DNA of 64,000 nt, taken from the NCBI GenBank assembly GCA_964632945.1, contig CAZWCX010000023.1, forward strand, positions 5,713-69,712, in the 5' to 3' direction. This document shows, in pieces, positions 27,109 to 35,572 of the stretch. How positions within the stretch are numbered: position 1 is the first letter of the stretch; every line of letters starts with the position of its first letter. The notes under the pieces were generated by a model. That model did not search any database and was not told where the DNA came from. It saw only the letters and a program-made list of their open reading frames with translations. The stretch comes from CAZWCX01 sp964632945 (GTDB lineage Bacteria > Planctomycetota > MHYJ01 > WSZJ01 > CAZWCX01). Made by a program: the position numbers and the translations under genes.

Positions 27109-30100
27109 CTACTTCGGTTTCAGACCCGCCCTTTCGCGCGCATCATCCCATTCCTGCTGGAATTCCGTCTCGCTCCCCGGGTGCCGGCGCGCCGCCTCCG
27201 CGAAATCCTCCGCCGCCCCGGACCACTCCTCGAGTTGGTGCCGCAACATCCCCCTCCGGATCCGGGCTTCGAAGTGGCCGGGAGACCGCTCCAAGACCCT
27301 GTCCAGGTCGCTCCGCGCCTTTTCCAGCCACTCCCGGGCTTCCGCCGCGGACGTCTTTTCCGCCGCACCCAGCGCAAGTCGCACGTCGGCCCGCGCGATG
27401 GCGGCCGGGATGAGTGCCGGTTCCAACTCCAGTGCGCGACCACACGCCGCTTCCGCCTGCAACAGAGCCTCCCGAGGGTCCTGACCGGCCTCCTCCAGCG
27501 CGCTTCCCCACGACAGGTAGTTGTCCCCCCGCACCGACCACACTTCCGGACGCGTGTGGCCCAGCTTCATGGCCCGCACCATGTCCTCGTCCGCGCGCGC
27601 GAAGAGGGCGGCGCCATCTCCGCCCTGACCCAGGCGCAAGATCGCAAGCGAGGTGAGGAGCATGCTCCGCTCGCCGAACGCCTCCGCGGAGTTCGGATCC
27701 GCGACGAGCGCCTGGGCGAGATCGGCTTCCGCCTGGGTCCAGGCGGGCTCGGGATCGACACCGCGCTCCTGGAGCCATTCGCCGCGATTGCGTCGCCATT
27801 GGGCCAGGGCCGTCCAGGCGGAGGCGTCGCCGGGGTCCAAGCGGACGGCGGCGAGGGCGTCGGATTCGGCGGCCTCCCAGAGGGCGGTCGAGTCATCGCC
27901 CGCTTCGGCGGTGTACCAGGCCTGGTCTCCGCGGACCCGGCTGCGACCGAGCCAGGCGCGCGGATCGCCGGGTTGCAACTCCAGGGCGCGGGTGAAGTCG
28001 GCCTCGGCGCGGACCAGCGTGGGGTCGGGGTTCTCGCCGCGGTCGAACAACGCGTAGGCGCGGTCGTGCAGGAGTCCGCCGCGAAGGATGAGGAGCGGGA
28101 CGTATCCGCGATCGATGGCCAGTCCGGCGTCGCACGCGGCCAGGGCCCGCTCCGGCTGCTTTTCCTCGGACTCCAGTTGCGCGATCGCCTCGTGCGCCTC
28201 GACGAGCGTCGGGTCGGCGGCCACCGCGCTTCCCAGCAGCCGACGCGCCTCGGCGAAGTCCTCCGTGCGCGCGGAGGCGTACACGAGTTGAAGCCCCCGC
28301 GCGCCGTCGAGCCGCGCCCGGGGGATGACGTCCGCGCCGGGACGCGCGGGCGACTGCGCCTGCCGCACCATCCGTGCGACCTCCTCGCGCAGCGCCGACC
28401 GGAGGGTTCGCAACACCTCGTCCTCGCCGGCGAGATCATCCAGGGTAGGTCGGGGGCGGGCCGGGGCGCCGGAGTGCGCCCTCCGGGCATCGTCGCGCCG
28501 GCGTTCGCGGCGTAGGCGTTCTGCGCGCTCCGCGCAGGCGCGCACGAGCAGGACAACGCTTTCATATCGCGCCACCGCGTGGTCGGGGTCCTTGGCCAGC
28601 GCCCGATCCAGCTCGGCGCGGGCCTCGTCGAACCTCAAGATGACCCGGTGGAATCGGCCGAGATGGACATGCGGCTCGGCCAGATCGGGCGCCTGGGCCA
28701 CCACCCGTGCGGCCGCCTGTTGCAGCGGGCCCAGGAATCGCGACTCGACCTCGGCCATTCCGCCCCCCGCACGCCGCACGAGCAGGGCGGAGTCGAAATA
28801 GCAACCGACCATTTCGCGCAACGCCCCGAGGACCTCTCGACCGAGCCGGTCTTTTTCGCGACGCTCGGCGGCCGCCTGCACGCCGGCGACCGCGGTCACC
28901 GTCAAGGCGACCAGGACGGCCGCCGCGAGCGCGGCGAGCGCGCGATGACGCCTCAGCCAGCGCATCGCCCGCTCGATCGCGGTTTCGCGCCGCGCGGCGA
29001 TCGCCTCCCCCCGAAGCCAACGTCCCAAGTCGTCCGCCAGAGGCCCGGCGGTCGGGTAGCGACGCTCCGGCTCCCGGCGCAAGGCGCGCAGGCAGATTGT
29101 CTCCAGGTCTTCCGGGATGCGCGCGTCGAGGAGGCGGGGCGGCCGGGGATCCTCGTGGACGAGGCGCGCAAGCACCTCCATGGCGTTGGCGCCCTCGAAC
29201 GGCGGATGCCCCGTGAGCACTTCGTAGAGGATCGCGCCCAGCGCGTAGACGTCCGCCGCGGGTCCCACCTTCGATGCCTCGCCCAGCGCCTGCTCCGGCG
29301 GCATGTAGGCCGGCGTGCCCATCGACTCGCCGGACGCCGTGATCCGCGTGCCTTCCTCCAGATGACGCGCCAGCCCGAAGTCGAGCACGTGCACGCGCCC
29401 CTCCCCGTCGAGGAGAATGTTGCCCGGCTTGAGATCGCGGTGGATCACCTGACGTTCGTGCGCATGCGCGACGGCCGCCGCCGCGGCGTGGAGGGCGACG
29501 ACGCGATCGCGCAGGGTGGGAAACTCCTTGGCCGCCAGCGCCGCACGCAGAGTCCGCCCCTTCACGTAGGCCATGGCGAAGTAGGTGACTCCGCCCACCT
29601 CGCCGACGTCGTAGATCCGCACGATCCCGGGATGATCGAGGGCGCCCGCCGTGCGGGCCTCGCGCAACAATCGCTCCACCAACCGCGGGTGCGCCGCCTC
29701 GCCGCCGTGGACGGTCTTCAGCGCGACTTCGCGTCGCATCTGCTCGTCATAGGCGAGATAGACCACCCCCATCCCACCGCGCCCGAGTTCGGAGAGGATT
29801 CGATAGCGGCCGATCCGGGGCAGATCGGCGCCGCCGACGTCGGTCGGATCGCCGGGGGCGACCGTCGCGATCGCACTGCCCGGAAACGTCGGCGCCTGGT
29901 CGTCCGGAAGGGCGGAGTCGGTTGGACTCAACCCATGCCCCGCGGCCCGCGCCGCAACCCGGTCCAGGCGTTCCGAGGTCCGCGTCTCGTCGCTCGCGCC
30001 CATCGACGACCCGAGGTTCCCATGGGAGGGAGGGAGGGTCTCGGCCGCCGTCGCCGCGGCGGCCGCCGCCAGAACGGAATTCGCCAGGGCCGCCAGCGGC

Positions 30101-31374
30101 GGTTGCGGGGAAGGGGGGTCCACGGCCGCGCCAGGGGCCTCATCCCCGCGCTCTTGCTCAGGATCGCCGGTCGGCCCCGACTCCACGGAAGCATCCGGGC
30201 CAGGATTCGCTCCGGATTGGGGCGCCGGGTCGACCCGCGGCGTGCTCGCCACCGCCACGGCGGGTGCCGGGAAATCCGCCGGTTCGGGCGGGACGGTGGA
30301 CGGCGGGAGGGGAGCCTGGGGCGCTTCGCCGGAAGACTCCGCCTCCGGCTGCGCGGGAGCAGGATCTTCAACAGACTCGGCGGGCTCGGATGCTCCGCAG
30401 TCCATTCGATCGGGCTGCGCAGGTTGGGAGCGTGCTCCGCCCACTCCATCCGCGGCTCCAACTTCTACTGCGGCAACCTTTACCGAGCCATCCCCTCCGG
30501 AGATGGCATCCCCCATGGATCCACCGAGCCCGGAGCCATTCTCAGGAGGGAAAGCATCGCCAAGATCATGATTCATCTCATTCGATGCGCGCTCCGGATG
30601 GCCAACGATCTCCGTGGGATCATTGTTGTCGTGATCCGCATCAGAACCAGAATCGAATGGATCACCGGTGCGGGCGGTGGTTTGGATCCCGGATCCCAGA
30701 GAATGCTCCCAGATGGCCCCGGGCCCCTGCTCCGGAGCTCCTGGGGGGGGTGGGGTCGCCGGAAGCGTCCCGGCGGGCGTAGCCGCCGGGGATTCCGCAG
30801 ATTCCTCCGCCACGGATCCCGTCGACGGTGCGCCCCGGGTCGGCTCCGACCGCTTCCGGAAGCGCGTTCCAGACCGAACGGACTCCGCGGGAGGCGGTTC
30901 CGGCTTTGATCCCGGGCGGTCGTCCGGGCCTGCCTCCTCCTCTCGCGGCGCCGGGCCCTGGAGTCGCAAGGCCTCCGCAGCCTGCTCGCGGGAAAGCGCC
31001 CCCTGCGCCACGAGGACATCCCCGAGAGCGCTGACGCGGCCGGTCGCGCGGGATTGCCGGGCCTGTTCCTGCAGTGCGGCGTTCACCTGTTCCACGGTGG
31101 CGAAGCCCAGTTGGACCACGCGACGCGCGAATCGCCAGGTCCAGGCGCGATTGGCCGTGCGGTGGGCGATGCGGGCCAGGGCCTCGCGGCCCGCGCGGTG
31201 CAGGTCTTCCACTTGACCGTAGTGGAGCCAGCCGCGGGAGACCAGGACGACGTCGAGGGGCAGCACGGCGCCGTCGCCCTCGATTGCGCGCAGGGCTTCG
31301 GCGAGCTGGTCGGAAGAGATCAGGCCGCGGGCGACGGCGAGGTCGCCCAGGACGTTTTCATGGGTTTCCGGCAT
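27109..31374 (-). CDS. Ser/Thr protein kinase with TPR sensor region (1421 residues)
   Basis: Domains in order: an MshEN-like two-motif helical module (about residues 5-65, VLGDLAVARGLISSDQL), a second similar block near 80-130, a 370-residue disordered Pro/Ala/Glu linker, and a PKN-type kinase domain (about 515-770). The kinase has ELGRGGMGVVYLAYD, VALKTV with the catalytic Lys, HRDLKPGNILLD, DFGLARHLEE and GTPAYMPPEQALG. One transmembrane helix follows (about 813-835), then TPR-like repeats to the end, probably on the far side of the membrane. All catalytic residues are present, so it should be active and signal from an external ligand or protein. It is transcribed just ahead of the coiled-coil gene and after nothing closer than 40 nt. 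Confidence 0.88.
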   Translation of the reverse strand: MPETHENVLGDLAVARGLISSDQLAEALRAIEGDGAVLPLDVVLVSRGWLHYGQVEDLHRAGREALARIAHRTANRAWTWRFARRVVQLGFATVEQVNAALQEQARQSRATGRVSALGDVLVAQGALSREQAAEALRLQGPAPREEEAGPDDRPGSKPEPPPAESVRSGTRFRKRSEPTRGAPSTGSVAEESAESPAATPAGTLPATPPPPGAPEQGPGAIWEHSLGSGIQTTARTGDPFDSGSDADHDNNDPTEIVGHPERASNEMNHDLGDAFPPENGSGLGGSMGDAISGGDGSVKVAAVEVGAADGVGGARSQPAQPDRMDCGASEPAESVEDPAPAQPEAESSGEAPQAPLPPSTVPPEPADFPAPAVAVASTPRVDPAPQSGANPGPDASVESGPTGDPEQERGDEAPGAAVDPPSPQPPLAALANSVLAAAAAATAAETLPPSHGNLGSSMGASDETRTSERLDRVAARAAGHGLSPTDSALPDDQAPTFPGSAIATVAPGDPTDVGGADLPRIGRYRILSELGRGGMGVVYLAYDEQMRREVALKTVHGGEAAHPRLVERLLREARTAGALDHPGIVRIYDVGEVGGVTYFAMAYVKGRTLRAALAAKEFPTLRDRVVALHAAAAAVAHAHERQVIHRDLKPGNILLDGEGRVHVLDFGLARHLEEGTRITASGESMGTPAYMPPEQALGEASKVGPAADVYALGAILYEVLTGHPPFEGANAMEVLARLVHEDPRPPRLLDARIPEDLETICLRALRREPERRYPTAGPLADDLGRWLRGEAIAARRETAIERAMRWLRRHRALAALAAAVLVALTVTAVAGVQAAAERREKDRLGREVLGALREMVGCYFDSALLVRRAGGGMAEVESRFLGPLQQAAARVVAQAPDLAEPHVHLGRFHRVILRFDEARAELDRALAKDPDHAVARYESVVLLVRACAERAERLRRERRRDDARRAHSGAPARPRPTLDDLAGEDEVLRTLRSALREEVARMVRQAQSPARPGADVIPRARLDGARGLQLVYASARTEDFAEARRLLGSAVAADPTLVEAHEAIAQLESEEKQPERALAACDAGLAIDRGYVPLLILRGGLLHDRAYALFDRGENPDPTLVRAEADFTRALELQPGDPRAWLGRSRVRGDQAWYTAEAGDDSTALWEAAESDALAAVRLDPGDASAWTALAQWRRNRGEWLQERGVDPEPAWTQAEADLAQALVADPNSAEAFGERSMLLTSLAILRLGQGGDGAALFARADEDMVRAMKLGHTRPEVWSVRGDNYLSWGSALEEAGQDPREALLQAEAACGRALELEPALIPAAIARADVRLALGAAEKTSAAEAREWLEKARSDLDRVLERSPGHFEARIRRGMLRHQLEEWSGAAEDFAEAARRHPGSETEFQQEWDDARERAGLKPK

Positions 31375-31414
31375 GCCAACGTATCCTCGTGGAAAGGACG
31401 GCGCGGGCGGGCGG

Positions 31415-34400
31415 CTATTCCGCCTTCGCCCGCAGCCATTCCGTCTGGTAGTAGGGTTTCAGTTCCGGGCGTTTCTGGAAGCCCGCCTCGAGATCCTCGA
31501 GGGCCCCGGCGCGATCGCCGAGGAGCAGCTTGGCCTTGCCGCGGTCGCACCGGGCGTCGGCGAGTCCGGGCTCGGTTTCGAGGGCGGCGGTGAACTCGCG
31601 CACGGCGTCCGCGGGCCGGCCTTCATCGAGTTCGCGCAATCCCACGGCATGGCGCAGGCGGCTCTCGTACGAGGGGTCGAGCGCGGCCGCCCGTTCGAGA
31701 TCGGCGATCTCCTTCGCGCGAGCCTTGAGATAGCGCCACACGGTGCTGCGCAACCAGAAGACGCGCACGCGCGTCGAGCGGCTCGGCGCCGCCTCGGCGA
31801 GCGTCGCGGCGAACGACAGGACATCCGCGGCGCGTTCGAGTTCCAGCCGCGCCTGCACCGGTGCATATCCCATGACGGAGCGGGCGCTCTCGGTCATCCC
31901 GGTCGCCCGGTTCAGACAGGCCTCGACGATCGCGGGCGCGAAGGCCGGGGTCGCCTCCATCGGATCGAGGTCGGGATCGGTCCGGAGGTGGTCCCAGTGA
32001 TCGTAGCCGTTCTCGATCGCCTTGGCCAGCGATTCGATCCCTTCGGAGATCTTGCCCGTCTTGGCCTGGAGGCAGGCCAGGTTGAAGAGGATGCCGTCGT
32101 TGGTGGCGTCGAGCGCGAGGCCGCGTTCGAGCGCCTGGACCGCGTCGGGGACGCGACCCATCACGTTGTAGGCGTGGGCCAGGTTGTTCCACACTTCGGT
32201 CGAACCGGCAGGGCGGACACGCACGGCCTCCTCGTAGGAACGGACGGCCTCCGCGGGGCGGTTCTGGACCAGGTGGACGAGTCCCTGCAGGCGGTGGGCG
32301 TCGAATTCCTCCGGGCGCAACTCGACGTACTTCTGCGCGTCCCGGGCGGCGAGATCGAGGCGGCGCACCTGGATGAGGAGCGCGGCGCGGTCCTTGTAGG
32401 CCTCGGCGAAGTTCGGATCGCGGTCGATCGCCTTGGTGTAGCGCGCGATCCCCTCTTCGAACCGCCCCGCAAGGCCGAGCGCGCGCCCGAGGACGACATG
32501 GAAGGCGGGGGAATCGATCTTGCGCGCCGACATCAGATCGATGTGCCGCTGCAGGTCGATCTGCATCGCCGCGCGGTCGCCGCGCGCGCCGTGGATGCGC
32601 GAGCGGATCGAATACCCGTTGGGCTCGTCGGGCTCCATCGCGATGGCGCGGTCGATCGAAGTCATCGCCTTGCCGAGATCGCCGAGCTCGAGCAGGGCCT
32701 CGGCCTTGATCAGGTGGGCGTCGTGCCAGTGCTCGCTATCGGCCAGCACCGCGTCGCATTCGGCGATCGCGTCGGCATGCCGCCCCTGGGTCGTCAGGAT
32801 CTCGGCGCGGAGATGGCGCGCCATGACGCAGCGGGGGTCGACCTGCAGGGCCCGCGCGCCCGCCTCCAGGGCCGCGTCGAGCTCATTGAACGAGCGGTGG
32901 ACCTGGCCGAGGCGGGCGTACATCTCGGCCTCGTTCGGGGCGAGCGCGATCGCCTCCCGTGCCGCCTGCAGCGCCTCGGCGCGGCGGCCGAGCAGGCCCA
33001 GCGCGGTCCCCTTCTGGCTCAAGGCGCGCGCGTTGTTCGGCCCCAGCCGGAGCGCCTGCTCCGCGTCCGCGAGGGCCTCGTTGGCCTCCAGCATCCAGTT
33101 GCGATACTTGGCCCGATCGGTGAGGAGCATGGCGGGGTCGTCCGGCCGACGTTCCAGTGCGTCGGTGAGATCCTGGACCGCCCCGGCGAGGTCGCGGCCG
33201 ACCGCCTTGGCGGTGCCGCGGTAGTAGTAGGGGCTCCAGCGGGCAGGGTCTTTCTCGATCGCCCGCGTGAGCGGAGCGAGGGCATCGAGGTTGCGGCCCC
33301 GAATCAGCAGGAGACAGCCCTGCGACTCGAGGGCGAGAACGTCCTCCGGATCGAGGGCGAGCATGGCGAGGATGTCCTGCTCCGCCTTGGCGTGGTCGCG
33401 GGCGCTCCAGCCGTGGATCTGGGAGCGTTCGTAGAGCGCCTGGAGGTTCTCCGGGTCACGCGCGAGGACATGGTCGAGATCGGCGATCGCCTCCGCATCA
33501 CGGTCGAGCTTGGCGAACCGCTTGGCGCGGCGAAGCCGGACCGCGACGGAGTCGGGGTCGAGCGCGACCGCGCGGTCGAGGAGGGCCAGGGCGCCCTCGC
33601 CTTCCTCGCGTTCGGCCTGGACGAGGAGGGCGGCGGCGGACTCCTGCGCCTTGCGGCGGGCGTCCATGGCCTCCCGGTCGCGGCGGGTGCGTTCCTCCTG
33701 CTCCGCCACGCGGCGTTCGCGCTCGGCGGAGCGGATCGAGTGAACGCCGGCCCAGCCGACCGCGATCGCGGCGACGGCGAAGGCCGCGGCCACGCCGAGG
33801 GTGGCGCCACGGTGGCGTCGGACGCGGCGCAGGACGCGCGAAAGCCGGCTCGCGGGCTTGGCCCGGATCGCCTCCCCTTCGCGGAAGCGCTTCAGGTCGG
33901 CGGCCAGTTCCCCGGCGCCGGCGTAGCGCCGCTCGCGCTCCTTTTCCAGCGCCTTGAGACAGATCGTCTCGAGATCGACGGGGACGCGACGGTTGAGCGA
34001 GGTCGGCGGCGCCGGATCCTTGAACAGGACCGCATAGACGATTTCCGCCGGGGACGCCCCGTCGAACGGCGGGCGACCGGTGAGGATCTCGTAGAGGACG
34101 GCGCCGAGGGCGTAGACGTCCGTCAGGGCGTCGATCTTTCCCGCTTCGGCGTTGGCCTGCTCCGGGGCCATGTACATGGGCGTGCCCATCAACTTGCCGG
34201 TCTGGGTGAGCCGGGTGCGGGCGGTCAATTCCTTGGCGAGGCCGAAGTCGGTGACGTAGGCGCGCCGCTCGCGATCGACCATGATGTTCTGGGGCTTGAG
34301 GTCGCGGTGGATCACCTGATGCCGGTGGGCGTAGTCGATCGCCTCGACGACCTGGAGGAAGATGTCCACCGCATCGTCGAGCCGCAGTTGCTTGTCGTAG

Positions 34401-35110
34401 AGGAGCTGCGAAAGCGAAGCGCCCTCGACGTATTCCATCGCGAAGTAGTGATGCCCCGCCTCGCAGCCCACCTCGAAGATGGTGACGATGTGGGGATGGC
34501 GCAGCTTGCCCGCGGTTTCCGCTTCGCGCTGGAACCGGCGCACGCGCTCGTCGCCGGTGTCGTCGGCGCCGAGCAGGACCTTGACCGCGACGGTGCGGTG
34601 GAGCTCGGTGTCGACCGCGCGATAGACGGCGCCCATGCCGCCCTGGCCGATGCGCTCCTCGAGCCGGTACTTGCCGAAGCGGCCGCCCTCGAGCGAGCCG
34701 GGGGTGGAGGCGGACGCGGGCCCGCCCGCCAGCGTGGCGACCCCGCGCGCGGCGTGGGCCGAGGACGCGTCGGCGGACGGTCGGGGCGGGGCTCCGGGCT
34801 CGGGCGTGAAGCCGCGGCTCTTGACCACGTCCGCCGGGTCCGGACCGGGGGACGGAGCCGGACGGTCATCCTCGATCAACGTATCCCCCTGCGCGCCATC
34901 GCGGGTCTTGGCGCGCATCGATTCCACCTCCCGGGCGAGCGCGAGCAATTGGTCGGGAGTGATCCACCCGGCGCGGACGAGGAACGGGCCGAGTGCGGAG
35001 CCCGCGGCGGTGGCATCGCGACGGGCGAGCGCCTCGTCGAGCCGTTCGCGGGTGAGCAAGCCGCGCGCGATCGCGGCCTGGCCGAGGAGGACGTCGGTGG
35101 AGGCGGACAT
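31415..35110 (-). CDS. Ser/Thr protein kinase with long TPR array (1231 residues)
   Basis: Same plan as the neighbouring kinase: an N-terminal MshEN-like module (residues 1-60, LLGQAAIARGLLTRERL then ALGPFLVRAGWITPDQL), a short linker, and a kinase domain at about 140-410. The kinase has RIGQGGMGAVYRAVDT, VAVKVLLG, HRDLKPQNIMVD, DFGLAKEL and GTPMYMAPEQAN. One transmembrane helix lies near 432-455, followed by an approximately 750-residue TPR superhelix. Catalytic residues are intact. I chose ATG 35110 because the module starts there; upstream in-frame starts (35122, 35194) add non-conserved sequence. It is tandem with the 1421-residue kinase (40-nt gap), so the two likely arose by duplication and may be co-transcribed. 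Confidence 0.88.
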   Translation of the reverse strand: MSASTDVLLGQAAIARGLLTRERLDEALARRDATAAGSALGPFLVRAGWITPDQLLALAREVESMRAKTRDGAQGDTLIEDDRPAPSPGPDPADVVKSRGFTPEPGAPPRPSADASSAHAARGVATLAGGPASASTPGSLEGGRFGKYRLEERIGQGGMGAVYRAVDTELHRTVAVKVLLGADDTGDERVRRFQREAETAGKLRHPHIVTIFEVGCEAGHHYFAMEYVEGASLSQLLYDKQLRLDDAVDIFLQVVEAIDYAHRHQVIHRDLKPQNIMVDRERRAYVTDFGLAKELTARTRLTQTGKLMGTPMYMAPEQANAEAGKIDALTDVYALGAVLYEILTGRPPFDGASPAEIVYAVLFKDPAPPTSLNRRVPVDLETICLKALEKERERRYAGAGELAADLKRFREGEAIRAKPASRLSRVLRRVRRHRGATLGVAAAFAVAAIAVGWAGVHSIRSAERERRVAEQEERTRRDREAMDARRKAQESAAALLVQAEREEGEGALALLDRAVALDPDSVAVRLRRAKRFAKLDRDAEAIADLDHVLARDPENLQALYERSQIHGWSARDHAKAEQDILAMLALDPEDVLALESQGCLLLIRGRNLDALAPLTRAIEKDPARWSPYYYRGTAKAVGRDLAGAVQDLTDALERRPDDPAMLLTDRAKYRNWMLEANEALADAEQALRLGPNNARALSQKGTALGLLGRRAEALQAAREAIALAPNEAEMYARLGQVHRSFNELDAALEAGARALQVDPRCVMARHLRAEILTTQGRHADAIAECDAVLADSEHWHDAHLIKAEALLELGDLGKAMTSIDRAIAMEPDEPNGYSIRSRIHGARGDRAAMQIDLQRHIDLMSARKIDSPAFHVVLGRALGLAGRFEEGIARYTKAIDRDPNFAEAYKDRAALLIQVRRLDLAARDAQKYVELRPEEFDAHRLQGLVHLVQNRPAEAVRSYEEAVRVRPAGSTEVWNNLAHAYNVMGRVPDAVQALERGLALDATNDGILFNLACLQAKTGKISEGIESLAKAIENGYDHWDHLRTDPDLDPMEATPAFAPAIVEACLNRATGMTESARSVMGYAPVQARLELERAADVLSFAATLAEAAPSRSTRVRVFWLRSTVWRYLKARAKEIADLERAAALDPSYESRLRHAVGLRELDEGRPADAVREFTAALETEPGLADARCDRGKAKLLLGDRAGALEDLEAGFQKRPELKPYYQTEWLRAKAE

Positions 35111-35184
35111 GGCGGGGACCATCGTAGCCCGCATCCGGGGGGGCGGCAAGGGATTCGAGTCCTTCGCCGGATTCCGGTTCCGGC

Positions 35185-35213
35185 TTGCGGACACCCTCGC
35201 CGGAGGCTAGAAT
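35185..35213 (+). promoter_or_regulatory. Promoter of the small membrane protein gene
   Basis: TTGCGG, 17-nt spacer, TAGAAT. The -10 ends only 9 nt before ATG 35223, so the message has almost no leader. Confidence 0.5.
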
Positions 35214-35222
35214 GGTCCGGCC

Positions 35223-35480
35223 ATGAAGAAGATCCTCGCCTTCCTCCTCGACGCGCTCCGGCGCTTCGTCGCCGGGCTGGCGGCGCTCCTCAAGGCGCTG
35301 CTCGTTTCGGAATTCCGGCGCGTCCTGCTGGCCGTGCTGCTCTGGATCGCCGTCCTGGTCATCGTGATCGCGGTGGTCGTCTGGATGGCCGCCTGGGTCT
35401 TCGGCTCGGGCCTCGCCGGGTGGGGCGCGGCCGCCGCCATCGGCGCCCTCGGCTTTGCGATGGTGCGCAGCCGCGGTTGA
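35223..35480 (+). CDS. Small two-helix membrane protein, function unknown
   Basis: 85 residues: a basic amphipathic N-terminus (KKILAFLLDALRRFVAG), a hydrophobic helix at about 37-57 (LLAVLLWIAVLVIVIAVVVW) and a second at about 60-80, ending in the basic RSRG. Composition and a well-formed promoter directly in front support a real gene. It shares no recognisable family motif. It is divergent from the 1231-residue kinase and followed by a gene with its own promoter, so nothing about partners can be inferred. Confidence 0.6.
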   Translation: MKKILAFLLDALRRFVAGLAALLKALLVSEFRRVLLAVLLWIAVLVIVIAVVVWMAAWVFGSGLAGWGAAAAIGALGFAMVRSRG

Positions 35481-35513
35481 CCGGGGCCGCCGGCCCGGGA
35501 GGCCGCCGACTCC

Positions 35514-35542
35514 TTGACAACCGTTCCCCTCCGTCACAGAAT
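35514..35542 (+). promoter_or_regulatory. Consensus sigma-70 promoter of the PQQ-repeat gene
   Basis: A perfect TTGACA, 17-nt spacer, CAGAAT. An AGGAG ribosome site follows at 35561-35565, giving a leader of about 25 nt. Confidence 0.65.
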
Positions 35543-35572
35543 CGGGCGTTCCCTGCCCACAGGAGCGCCACC

